From Edaphobacter bradus (GTDB lineage: Bacteria; Acidobacteriota; Terriglobia; Terriglobales; Acidobacteriaceae), in assembly GCF_025685645.1 (NCBI RefSeq), contig NZ_JAGSYF010000002.1, positions 1,445,298 through 1,509,297 of the forward strand: a DNA stretch of 64,000 bases. Direction: 5' to 3'. This document shows positions 55,795 to 64,000 of the stretch, in pieces. Below the pieces are notes generated by a model. It saw only the letters and a program-made list of their open reading frames with translations, searched no databases and had not been told where the DNA came from. Position 1 is the stretch's first letter; each line of letters starts with the position of its first letter. The translations under genes were made by a program, and so were the position numbers.

Positions 55795-56517
55795 TCAATG
55801 CTTTCCACGCCATCCAGACTGAATTCTCGGTTCAAATGCCTGCAGCACGTCATCAATACCAAAGCGCACATGCGCACGCATTGCTGACTCTGCGACTTGC
55901 GGATCTCCTGTGCAGATGGATTCGGCTAAATCCAGGTGGAAGCTTTTTGGATGGGCGCGTGTTCCAGCCACTGTGCTGTAGAGCCAATTGAAGACCAGCA
56001 CATGATTGCTCTCGATCGCTGCGCAGAGAGGCTGAGAGCGTGCATAGAGCGCGATTTTGCTATGGAACTCGGTGTGGTATTGCTGGACCACAAAGGCCAT
56101 CTCCTCATCGGCACCGTTAGCCGCAATGCGTGAAAACAGCGTATCCATATGCTCAGCCGCGCGCTTCAGGTCAAGCTGTTCCTGAAATGTCATGCGTTCA
56201 GCGCAAAGACGAGCAGACTGGCATTCGAGGGCTTCTCTCATCTCAAACCTACCCCGAATCTCATCCAGAGTCGGGATTTTGACCCTTGTCCCGGCCCGAG
56301 GACGGCTTTCAACTAGACCATCCCGTTCAAGACGCTGGAGTGCCGCACCAACCGGGATGAAGCTCATCCCGAATTGACCAGCCAGATTCCGTCGAGATAC
56401 TGCTGCTCCAGGCGTCAACGTACCGCGAAGAATCTGATCCAGTATTTTCTGATATGCCTGTTCGGAGAGGCTGATATTGAGCTCCCGCTGATTCCGAGGC
56501 TTTTTTTTCGTCAACAT
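55795..56517 (-). CDS. GntR family regulator with FCD effector domain
   Basis: 240 residues. The winged helix occupies about 15-80 (QILRGTLTPGAAVSRRNLAG, PVGAALQRLERDGLVESRPR), with the usual GntR recognition-helix pattern. An all-helical FCD ligand domain follows (EIRGRFEMREALECQSARLC, YHTEFHSKIALYARS, then AESAMRAHVRFGIDDVLQAF). FCD members often sense sugar acids such as hexuronates or other carboxylates. Its position beside GH92, opposite the operator-bearing promoter at 56726, makes it the candidate ligand-responsive regulator of all TTGATATTTCAA sites in locus 2. Its own promoter (56603-56632) shows no such site. Confidence 0.9.
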   Translation of the reverse strand: MLTKKKPRNQRELNISLSEQAYQKILDQILRGTLTPGAAVSRRNLAGQFGMSFIPVGAALQRLERDGLVESRPRAGTRVKIPTLDEIRGRFEMREALECQSARLCAERMTFQEQLDLKRAAEHMDTLFSRIAANGADEEMAFVVQQYHTEFHSKIALYARSQPLCAAIESNHVLVFNWLYSTVAGTRAHPKSFHLDLAESICTGDPQVAESAMRAHVRFGIDDVLQAFEPRIQSGWRGKH

Positions 56518-56602
56518 ATTTCACTTCTCGTAGCGATTTGAAAAGTGCCGCTGTGCGCTTGCCCATCCCGACTTCATGAGAAGCGGTCTGCGTTAAATGC
56601 TG

Positions 56603-56632
56603 AATCTACGCCCGTTGGCCATTAGATGTCAA
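56603..56632 (-). promoter_or_regulatory. Promoter of the gntR-type gene
   Basis: On the minus strand TTGACA (56627-56632) and TAGATT (56603-56608) are separated by 18 bases, about 85 bases before the start codon. Confidence 0.55.
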
Positions 56633-56725
56633 GCAATGCCCGATTGCAGATTCCTGTCGTGCTCTTCGGTTACGCCCCAGCAGGGACGGTCTCCCGGAGC
56701 GAAAAATAACCTGTCACATTTCTTA

Positions 56726-56755
56726 TTGACAAAACGATGCGGAGGCTGATAACAG
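56726..56755 (+). promoter_or_regulatory. Promoter of the second DUF5107-TPR and porter operon
   Basis: TTGACA (56726-56731) and TAACAG (56750-56755), spaced 18. The element resembles the promoter of the second TonB receptor (26762) at most positions of the spacer, including GGCTGATA. Confidence 0.65.
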
Positions 56756-56761
56756 CTAACA

Positions 56762-56773
56762 TTGATATTCCAA
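56762..56773. promoter_or_regulatory. Locus 2 operator copy 4 (probable GntR-family site)
   Basis: TTGATATTCCAA, one base from the palindromic consensus, seven bases after the -10. From here to the start at 57124 the long leader holds nothing recognised. Confidence 0.65.
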
Positions 56774-57123
56774 TTGATGCCAGCCGTCGATGGCGCCCGC
56801 CAGGCGTATCGAGGCACGATGAAGGCGAGAGTGTGACTGGTGAGATCCTCCAAATCGGCAATACCAATAGTCGCTATCGCTTCCCGATCGGGGCACGCCG
56901 TTTTTGTCGAAGCATGGAATTCCTTTTGGTTCTGCTCACCACTGTGGGTCGGCATTGGACACCAGGGGTTCGGCTCTCGAAAAGGTGGCGAGGCTGTTAG
57001 GGGTGCGATGTCAGCGGGTCTGCTAACCGGTCAAAATCTCGCTGCGATGCTTAGCCCGGTTGAGGCGGTGGGGGTGCGGTAGTGCAGCCAGAACAACGTA
57101 GCACCTGCGCCGAAAGGAAGGGA

Positions 57124-60100
57124 ATGTTCAGCAAAAGCGCTTCGGGACGTAGTCTAAGCATATTGGAGCTGCCAAATGCACCAGCCGACTTGGCCGGCCC
57201 TGTGAGAGCTTGGCGCCAACCCGTCTGGATCAAAACGTACCCGCCTGAGCCGCCCACGAGAAATCCAATGTTTCTCGAGAAGCGCGTCTATCAGGGCTCG
57301 AGCGGACGCGTGTATCCGCTGCCATTCATCGACCGCATCGCATCCGAACCTGTAGATCGCCAATGGGACGCAATTCATATTGAGAATGAGTACCTTCGGC
57401 TGATGGTTCTGCCGGAAGTCGGCGGCCGCATTCATATCGGCTACGACAAGGTGAGTGGCTACGACTTCTTCTACAGGCAGAACGTGATCAAACCGGCACT
57501 TGTCGGTCTGGCAGGTCCCTGGATCTCCGGCGGAGTGGAGTTCAACTGGCCCCAACATCATCGACCCGCGACGTTCATGCCCGTCGAGACGGAAATTGAG
57601 TATGCGACGGGTGGGGACGTCACCATCTGGTGTAGCGACCACGATCCCATGCTGCGTATGAAAGGCATGCATGGAGTCTGTCTTCGTCCTGGCCGCGCTG
57701 CGCTTGAGCTCAAAGTGCGGCTCTACAACCGCACGCAGTTCACCCATACCTTCCTGTGGTGGGCGAATGTTGCGACTCGTGTTCATGAGCAATATCAGTC
57801 GTTCTTTCCGACGGATGTCCGTTATGTCGCGGACCACGCGAAGCGTGCTGTCACCTCGATTCCGTTGAGCGACCGCCCCTACTATGGCACCGACTATCCG
57901 GCACGTGCGAAAGACGGCGTGCCTGCAGAAGAGCTGCCCGGAAGCTTCCGCCCGGATGGCTCCTATGCAGCCAATGACCTAAGTTGGTACGCGAACATTC
58001 CTGTCCCGACAAGCTACATGATTACCGGAACCTCGCAAGACTTTTTCGGTGGCTACGATCACCGCGCGCAGGCAGGAGTTGTACATGTGGCTGACCATCA
58101 CATTGCGCCTGGCAAGAAGCAGTGGACCTGGGGCAATCATGAGTTCGGTTACGCGTGGGACCGCAACCTCACGGATTCTGATGGGCCTTATATCGAGCTG
58201 ATGGCAGGTGTGTACACGGATAATCAGCCGGATTTTTCATATCTGGCTCCGTGGGAAACAAAGACGTTTACGCAGAATTGGTACCCCATCCGGCGTACAG
58301 GCATACCCCAGATGGCGAACACGGAAGCTGCGATTCACCTGAAGGTCGAATGTGGCGCAGTGCATGTTGCGGTTGGCGTGACGCGTGACTGTGAACGTGC
58401 CGAAGTGCAGCTCCTGCGCGGTGGAGAACTCCTCCAGAGCTGGCCGACAGCCCTCCGCGTGAGCGAGACATTTATGCAGACCGTTTTGCTCAATCAGGAG
58501 TCGGCGCTCGTGGAGTTTTCGGTGAAAATTGTCGCGTGCGGCGCTACCGTACTCGAATATGTGCCTGCGAACATCCTTCCCGCAGCAGCACCTGAGGTCG
58601 CTCAGGAGCCACTTCCGCCTGAGCAAATCGAATCGGTCGAGGAACTCTACCTTACGGGGCTGCACCTTGAGCAGTACCGCCACGCGACCAGGCAGCCAGA
58701 ACTCTACTGGCGGGAGGCGCTGGTTCGCGATCCCGGTGAAACGCGGTGCCTGAACGCTCTCGGGCGTTGGCATCTCGGCCGGGGGGAGATGGCAGAAGCG
58801 GTTGCGCACTTCCGCCAAGCGATCCAAAGGCTAACGCGCCTCAATCCGAATCCGTATGACGGGGAGCCCCTCTATTACCTTGGCATCACGCTTCGCTACC
58901 TGAACCAGCACAAGGAGGCCTACGACGCTCTTTTCAAGGCGACGTGGAATGCAGCGTGGCGCGGACCGGCCTACTTCGCGATCGCGGAGATCGATGCTTC
59001 GCGATGCGAGTGGTCCAAGGCTGAAGCTCATCTGCGGCAATCGTTGCGTGCGGAGACCGACAACCTTAATGCCCGCAACCTGCTTGCCTACGTGCTTCAA
59101 CAAATGGGTCGCAACGGAGAAGCCGCTGAGGAGAAACAACTCGTCTTTGCGCTCGATCCGCTGGACATAGGCGCCCGCTGGAGCTGTGGTCACATGCCGA
59201 CGGACGGGCAGATGCTCCTGGATCTTGCCCTCGATCTAATTCGTTGCGGACGGAATGCAGAGGCGCAAGGTCTCTTGCAAGCGGCGGATTTGCGGACGGT
59301 TGATGGCGCTACGCCGATGATCCTCCTTGTCCTTGCGGATTTGCAGGCAACGACAGGTAAGGGGGATGCCAACGAAACACTGAATCGTGTCAATGCCATA
59401 TCGCATGACTTGTCATTCCCGAGCCGTATCGAAGAAATGCTGGTGTTGCAGCGGACGATCGAACGGTCTACCCATCATGCGCTCGCCTCGTACCTTCTCG
59501 GCAACTGGCTGTATGACCGCCGGCGGCACATCGAAGCAATCGAAGCATGGGAATCGGCTGCCACGGCTGAGCCTGGCTGGCCCACCGTCTGGCGCAACCT
59601 GGGGATCGCCTACTTCAATATCCAGCACGACCCGGACGCTGCCGTCCGTGCGTTTGATCGAGCGTTTGCGAACGAACCGACGGATGGGCGAGTGCTTTAT
59701 GAGCGTGATCAGCTATGGAAACGCATCGGACGTTCTCCCGAAGCCCGGGTCGCGGAGTTATCGGCGCATCGCACCCTTATCGGCACACGCGATGATCTGG
59801 GGGTCGAACTCGCCACCCTATACAACGACCTGGGACGACCGGACGACGCACTACGGTTACTGCTCCATCGGAGGTTCCAACCTTGGGAAGGTGGTGAGGG
59901 GCTTGTGCTTGGACAGTTTGTTCGTGCCGAACTGCTGCTCGGGCGACGCGCCATGGATGCGTCTTCGCACGTTGAGGCACTCGAACACTTTGAGTCTGCA
60001 CTCAAGCCGCCGCACAACCTCAGCGAGGCGAAGCATCTGCTTAGCAACCAGAGCGATGTCTACTTTTGGTTAGGACGAGCCTGCGAGGCTTTAGAGCGCA

Positions 60101-60531
60101 AGGAGGACGCAGCCGGATGGTATGAGAAGGCGGTTCGCCAACGGGGAGACTTTCAGCAGATGAGTGTGCGTCGGATCTCCGACATGACATTGTGGAGCGG
60201 GCTTGCGTTGCAGCGGCTGGGCAGAGGCGATCAGGCGTCCCGGTTGTTTATGGAGGTTAGTTCGTTCGCAGAAACGCTCGATAGCACGCCGCCCAAGATT
60301 GACTACTTCGCTACATCCTTACCAACGATGCTTCTATTCGAAGATGATCTCGCGAAAGCAACGCATACCGATGCGGCATTCCTCAAGGCGCAGGCACTAT
60401 TCGGGTTGGGTGCGGTGAGCGAGGCAGACGAACTGTTGCATTTCATTCTGGAGCAGGATGCGAACCATGCTGGCGCACGGGATCTCCTCTCAATGCAACA
60501 CCTGCTTTGCGAAAAGACGGGAAGACACTAA
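57124..60531 (+). CDS. DUF5107 and TPR-repeat protein, second copy
   Basis: About 1135 residues, cytoplasmic, closely similar to the protein at 17712-21128 across its length. The DUF5107 module shows MFLEKRVYQGSSGRVYPLPF, LMVLPEVGGRIHIGYDK, FYRQNVIKPALVGLAGPW and GGVEFNWPQHHRPATFMPVE, and the TPR array follows from about residue 530. The ATG at 57124 is chosen because AAGGAAGGGA lies directly before it; GTG 57082 would add a non-conserved 14 residues. Its TAA overlaps the ATG of the sugar porter. The function is not established. The conserved pairing with a porter in both loci argues for a role on imported sugar. Confidence 0.88.
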   Translation: MFSKSASGRSLSILELPNAPADLAGPVRAWRQPVWIKTYPPEPPTRNPMFLEKRVYQGSSGRVYPLPFIDRIASEPVDRQWDAIHIENEYLRLMVLPEVGGRIHIGYDKVSGYDFFYRQNVIKPALVGLAGPWISGGVEFNWPQHHRPATFMPVETEIEYATGGDVTIWCSDHDPMLRMKGMHGVCLRPGRAALELKVRLYNRTQFTHTFLWWANVATRVHEQYQSFFPTDVRYVADHAKRAVTSIPLSDRPYYGTDYPARAKDGVPAEELPGSFRPDGSYAANDLSWYANIPVPTSYMITGTSQDFFGGYDHRAQAGVVHVADHHIAPGKKQWTWGNHEFGYAWDRNLTDSDGPYIELMAGVYTDNQPDFSYLAPWETKTFTQNWYPIRRTGIPQMANTEAAIHLKVECGAVHVAVGVTRDCERAEVQLLRGGELLQSWPTALRVSETFMQTVLLNQESALVEFSVKIVACGATVLEYVPANILPAAAPEVAQEPLPPEQIESVEELYLTGLHLEQYRHATRQPELYWREALVRDPGETRCLNALGRWHLGRGEMAEAVAHFRQAIQRLTRLNPNPYDGEPLYYLGITLRYLNQHKEAYDALFKATWNAAWRGPAYFAIAEIDASRCEWSKAEAHLRQSLRAETDNLNARNLLAYVLQQMGRNGEAAEEKQLVFALDPLDIGARWSCGHMPTDGQMLLDLALDLIRCGRNAEAQGLLQAADLRTVDGATPMILLVLADLQATTGKGDANETLNRVNAISHDLSFPSRIEEMLVLQRTIERSTHHALASYLLGNWLYDRRRHIEAIEAWESAATAEPGWPTVWRNLGIAYFNIQHDPDAAVRAFDRAFANEPTDGRVLYERDQLWKRIGRSPEARVAELSAHRTLIGTRDDLGVELATLYNDLGRPDDALRLLLHRRFQPWEGGEGLVLGQFVRAELLLGRRAMDASSHVEALEHFESALKPPHNLSEAKHLLSNQSDVYFWLGRACEALERKEDAAGWYEKAVRQRGDFQQMSVRRISDMTLWSGLALQRLGRGDQASRLFMEVSSFAETLDSTPPKIDYFATSLPTMLLFEDDLAKATHTDAAFLKAQALFGLGAVSEADELLHFILEQDANHAGARDLLSMQHLLCEKTGRH

Positions 60532-61947
60532 TGCAAAGGGCCGTAACAACCGACTTTTCGGCTACAACCGTCAGTCCGGACATCAACTTCCGCTACCTTT
60601 GGACGATCACCTTCGTCGCCGCTCTCGGAGGCCTCCTCTTTGGCTATGACTGGGTCGTGATCGGCGGGGCTAAGCCCTTCTACGAGGCGTACTTTCATCT
60701 CACGAGGGAGTTCCAGATCGGATTGGCAAACAGCTGCGCACTGATCGGATGTTTTCTAGGTTCGTCCGCCGGAGGACGTGCAAGTGACTACATCGGCCGC
60801 AGGCGAACTCTGACGCTCGCAGCCGCTCTCTTCACGGTGTCCTCCGTCTTCACCGGCTGGTCATTCAGCTTCCACTCGTTCATTATTTGGCGTATCGTCG
60901 GCGGATTCGCGATCGGCCTCGCCTCGAACGTCTCCCCGACGTACATTGCCGAAATCAGCCCGGCAGCATGGCGTGGGCGGCTCGTCAGTTTGAACCAACT
61001 CGCGCTGGTGACGGGCATCCTGGGGGCGCAAATCGCCAACTGGCGAATTGCGCGGCATGTACCTGAAGGGTTGAGCGAGCGGGCCATCGCGGCAAGTTGG
61101 AACGTGCAATATGGCTGGCGATGGATGTTCACAGCGGTCGCACTTCCTTCGTTGCTCTTCCTGTTAGCGGTGCCGTTCATTCCGGAAAGTCCGCGATGGC
61201 TTGTTGTGCGACATCGAATTGCTGCAGCCAAAGATGTGCTGTGCAAGATCGGGGGACGCCGCTACAGTACGGCAGAAGTGGAGAGCATTCAACAATCGTT
61301 ACGCGGTTCGGGTAATGAAGGGGCCGTCTGGCACGAGATACTGCGCGGAAAGATCGGACGACTGTTGCTCGTCGGCATCGCGCTTGTTGTGCTCCAACAG
61401 GGAAGCGGCATCAACATCCTCTTCAACTACGCCGAGGAGGTCTACCGTAGCGCCGGTTACGGCGTGAACGACATCCTCTTCAATATCGTCATCACCGGAA
61501 CGATAAACTTGCTGTTCACGGTTCTGGCGATGCTTTTTGGTGGATCGGCTGGGACGCCGACGACTCATGCTGCTAGGCTGCTTTTCGATCGGCTCCTGTC
61601 ATCTTGCGGCGAGTATTGCATATCACATGCACATGCAGGGTGCCTGGATTCTCGCGCTGACGCTGGCAGCCATCGGGTGTTACGCCATGACCCTTGCGCC
61701 CATCACCTGGGTGCTGATCACGGAGATTTTCCCTAATCGATACCGGGGCACGGCTGTGTCCATCACTGTTGCGGCCCTCTGGGTTGCATCCTTTGTGCTG
61801 ACGTATACGTTCCCCCTGCTGAACCGTGCCGTCGGTTCCTCGGGCGCATTTCTTGTGTACAGCGGCATATGCTTTATCGGCGGTGTCTTTGTCTACCTGG
61901 TGGTCCCGGAAACCAAAGGCAGGCCGCTAGAGGCCATGGGGGTCTAA
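60531..61947 (+). pseudogene. MFS sugar porter with one-base frameshift, second copy
   Basis: The first part runs from ATG 60531 (overlapping the preceding TAA) through GGLLFGYDWVVIGGA, IGRRRTLTLAA, PESPRWLVV and GSGINILFNYAEEVYRSAGY, the sugar-porter pattern, up to TVLAMLF. The frame then shifts: VDRLGRRRLMLLGC and the remaining four to five membrane segments to VPETKGRPLEAMG are in another frame. The paralogue at 16275 reads AMLLVDRVGRR at this point. Deleting one T from the five-T run at 61534-61538 restores AMLLVDRLGRR exactly. It is therefore either a recent mutation, phase variation in the T run, or a sequencing error. As written, the protein stops about 70 residues early with a nonsense tail. 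Confidence 0.85.
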
Positions 61948-61949
61948 CA

Positions 61950-62109
61950 AGATAGAAAGCGAAACCTGGACCTGTTCGCGCAGTCCTTCACGCGGATACT
62001 CGAAAAAGACCGCGTCCCTGTGTTCAAAGAAGGCATGCAGAAAGTCGCTCCGTGCGTGCTCGAAGTCGACTCCGGCGTGGAACTTCTCCTCCAGCTGCAG
62101 ATAGTTCAT
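61950..62109 (-). pseudogene. Fragment of an unrecognised gene
   Basis: The frame from ATG 62109 begins MNYLQLEEKFHAGVDFEHAR and continues FFEYPREGLREQVQVSL with protein-like composition. It then runs into the end of the porter gene, where the reading stops making sense. It has a weak ribosome site. It looks like a 3'-truncated gene abutting the locus boundary. Confidence 0.35.
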
Positions 62110-62409
62110 GGCTCAAGCTGATGACAAACAGTGCTAATCCGAAAATTCTCGAACTTAAGGAAAATCAAAAAATGAGATCAAGAGCGTTCGATACTGGCCG
62201 CGCTGGTTAATCCAGACGGAAGAGGTAGGTTGTTTCGGCGGCTATTCGACCCAGCCGTTACCATACAGCAAACTTCTAAAAAAAGTTTAAGAAGAACTTG
62301 GTCCCGATGTAGAGGAACCGCAATCAACCGAAGACTCCGTCGACGCGGTATTTCCCTTTAGTAGGTTCGGGACGCCCCCGCACCGAGTCATTAAAGGAAG
62401 AAACCCTCA
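62110..62409. other. AT-richer spacer without recognised genes
   Basis: No frame or clear promoter stands out. It has lower GC than the loci and includes a poly-A stretch near 62278. A GGAAG ribosome site at its end serves the next gene. Confidence 0.4.
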
Positions 62410-62841
62410 ATGTTGAATTCATCAGCCTCACCGAACACCTTGCCTCTGGCTTTTCCCGCAATGCCTTCAAAGAACGATCTGATGATGGAACTCAAGGAAC
62501 GGTGGAGCGAAGACAATCGTCCTTTTCACTTCCCGCACTCGTTGGTCATTCTCATGGGGTACATTGGACTGCTCCAGAGTCACGATGCTTCGCTTATTCA
62601 TCGCGCCACCGGTTTTCCGCTCGGCTTCGTCTCGCGTGTAATCTTCGAACTCCTGCGTAGCCCGCGATGGCACTCAGACGAAGGCTTCGTGGATCTGGTC
62701 CGCCTCGCGCAGGACTCCGACGCGAAGCAGATTGACTATGCGCTTGGCGAACTGCTCAGTTCCAAGTTGTTTGGTGACGGTGTCTACTCCGAACTCGAAA
62801 AGGAGTGGTACCGTTTGATGGGCGTTACCATCGAGCTCTAG
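62410..62841 (+). CDS. Hypothetical protein, 143 residues
   Basis: I do not recognise this protein. It is predicted to be a soluble helical protein, with HFPHSLVILMGYIGLLQSHD, FPLGFVSRVIFELLRSPRWH and LGELLSSKLFGDGVYSELEK. The pattern of short helices with a helix-turn-helix-like stretch (SLIHRATGFPLGFVSRVI) is compatible with DNA binding. AAAGGAAG lies before the ATG at 62410. No cofactor site or signal peptide is seen. It stands alone between gene fragments. Confidence 0.6.
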   Translation: MLNSSASPNTLPLAFPAMPSKNDLMMELKERWSEDNRPFHFPHSLVILMGYIGLLQSHDASLIHRATGFPLGFVSRVIFELLRSPRWHSDEGFVDLVRLAQDSDAKQIDYALGELLSSKLFGDGVYSELEKEWYRLMGVTIEL

Positions 62842-62967
62842 GCCATGGGTGCCGATCATCAGCATGGTCGGCACTTATAGATATATCTCCTGGCCAGTTG
62901 AGCCGGTTCGTCGGATCTAGGTGACGTTGACGAGTCAAGCCAATGGCGTGAGCGGGAAGGCGCGGTT

Positions 62968-63405
62968 CTATTTCCAAATCGCGTCTTGGATTTGTTGTCT
63001 CGATTCCGACCACCGCGCAAGCAACGCCCGTAGCGCATCCCTGTAGGCCATGCCGTCCATAGTCTGCCCATCCGTATCCGGCTGCCATCTTTCGGACGTG
63101 CTAAAGCGACCCCGCACCGGTGGCGGCACTGGCTTAGATAATTGCTTCATCAGTGGTCCGCAAAAGCGACTCAAATCTTCCATCAGATTGTAGCGAAGCA
63201 CATCACCAGACCAATAAAGACCTTTCGATAAGGGGACGACCAAGTCCGGACCGATGCTGCACAATAGCCTTGGCTCGCTGCCATCGGAAGGTTGGTAGAG
63301 TTCTATCGGTACCAGGTAGACGAGCGGGTTCGGCAGGTTGGTTGGATCCGGGTTTGAGTAACCCACCAAGATGAATCGTTGTACTTCTCCCTTGGTAGTC
63401 ACGAA
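62968..63405 (-). pseudogene. 5'-truncated hypothetical gene cut at a rearrangement junction
   Basis: The minus-strand frame reads TTKGEVQRFILVGYSNPDPT, LPNPLVYLVPIELYQPSDGS, LVVPLSKGLYWSGDVLRYNL and ends ARWSESRQQIQDAIWK. This is coherent, folded-protein-like sequence of about 140 residues with no known family. Upstream of about 63405 the frame becomes Pro-rich and antisense to an Ig-repeat gene on the other strand, so the true start has been lost. It is most likely a truncated gene at a recombination breakpoint. Confidence 0.55.
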
Positions 63406-63407
63406 GG

Positions 63408-64000
63408 ATGGGGCTAGTGGCAACGGTAGTGCTGCAGGCCTCGGAGGCAGCGGACGCGAACTTTGCTGCTGGCACAAAGAGCGCGACCTTTACGGTCGCA
63501 TTGGCTACCCCGACAATCAGCGTTACGGTTCCCAACCACACCTATGGCGATGCACCGTTCACGGTCACCGCCTCCTCCAACTCCACCGGAGCCTTCACCT
63601 ACTCGGTGGTCTCGGGTCCGGCGACGGTCTCGGGTTCAACCGTGACGCTGACGGGCGCGGGCACGGTAGTTCTAAGTGCCAGCCAGGCCGCCAGCGGAAA
63701 CTTTGGCCCGGCGACTGCGACCACCAGCTTCACTGTGACCCCAAGCTTTACGCTCTCCTCCGGCTCGGGGACAGGTTCCAGCTCTGGGACTGCGACCGTG
63801 GCCCCGGGGGCAGCAGCGACCTTCACCCTTACCTTCTCCCCCACCGGCGCAGCAACCTTTCCCGATGCGTTGACGTTGAGCGCAAGCGGTCTGCCCAGCG
63901 GAGCAACCGCGACCTTCTCGCCGGCAACGATCGCGGCGGGCAGCGCGGCAACGCCGATCACACTCACCATTCAGACCAGCACGCAGACCGCCTTCAATGA
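63408..64000 (+). CDS. Ig-like repeat protein, partial at both ends
   Basis: The frame is open from ATG 63408 to the window edge. It reads Ala/Thr/Ser-rich beta repeats: TISVTVPNHTYGDAPFTVTA, GAFTYSVVSGPATVSGSTVT, then SGNFGPATATTSFTVT, then LSASGLPSGATATFSPATIA. The TYGDAPF and SGLPSGATATFSP motifs are typical of long secreted Ig-repeat (often NHL or MBG-type) proteins of Acidobacteriota. There is no signal peptide, and the ATG lacks a ribosome site. The repeat LVATVVLQASEAADANFAAG begins mid-domain, so the 5' part has been lost at the junction near 63405. The 3' end is outside the window. Confidence 0.65.
   Translation, partial: MGLVATVVLQASEAADANFAAGTKSATFTVALATPTISVTVPNHTYGDAPFTVTASSNSTGAFTYSVVSGPATVSGSTVTLTGAGTVVLSASQAASGNFGPATATTSFTVTPSFTLSSGSGTGSSSGTATVAPGAAATFTLTFSPTGAATFPDALTLSASGLPSGATATFSPATIAAGSAATPITLTIQTSTQTAFN

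Overview
The window looks like a chromosomal segment from an Acidobacteriota soil bacterium (Acidobacteriaceae / Terriglobales type). This is inferred from moderately high GC, two giant Oar-like TonB-dependent receptors with an N-terminal carboxypeptidase-regulatory domain and no SusD partner, dense Tat-exported glycoside hydrolases, and secreted proteins with Ig-like and chitobiase-type C-terminal repeats. No rRNA, intact tRNA, CRISPR array or phage module was seen.

Layout. Positions 1-1350 are a decayed margin: the 5' part of an NmrA-like gene running off the left edge, an SDR pseudogene, and an IS3-type OrfA remnant. Locus 1 (about 1.36-23.6 kb) holds a mutarotase-like gene, a TonB receptor, GH97, a LacI-type regulator, GH36, a large modular GH27-CBM35 enzyme, a sugar-porter MFS, a DUF5107-TPR protein, and a coupled pair made of an alkaline-phosphatase-superfamily Tat protein and a protein I do not recognise. 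Positions 23.7-26.75 kb are a scar zone: a galE 3' remnant, a Pnkp ligase-domain remnant, tRNA-end-like sequences on both strands, and one intact HugZ-like gene. Locus 2 (about 26.76-61.95 kb) holds a second TonB receptor, GH27, GH39-like, GH92, a heparinase II/III-like lyase, a truncated mutarotase, an unrecognised secreted enzyme, an MFS, an NAD-dependent epimerase, an amidohydrolase, an isochorismatase-fold hydrolase, a Tat lyase-like protein, a GH5-like enzyme, GH31, a second GH92, a GntR/FCD regulator, and a second DUF5107-TPR plus sugar-porter pair. The right margin (61.95-64 kb) has gene fragments and the start of an Ig-repeat protein cut by the window end.

How the genes work together (inference). 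Each locus resembles a polysaccharide-utilisation locus: a TonB receptor for oligosaccharide uptake, secreted hydrolases for side-chain and backbone attack, an inner-membrane sugar porter, and a cytoplasmic DUF5107-TPR protein co-transcribed with the porter. Shared promoter-proximal motifs suggest two regulons. A TAAC-N7-GTTA type site with core GTGTACGTTACC lies at the locus 1 promoters and probably serves the LacI protein. A TTGATATTTCAA palindrome lies at four locus 2 promoters and probably serves the GntR protein. The two loci carry paralogous modules (receptor, GH27, mutarotase-like, DUF5107-TPR, porter) under different regulators. Locus 1 enzymes mostly have Sec-type signals and locus 2 enzymes mostly Tat-type. 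The second porter has a one-base frameshift in a T run. Protein family calls come from motif recognition by eye and have not been tested by database search.
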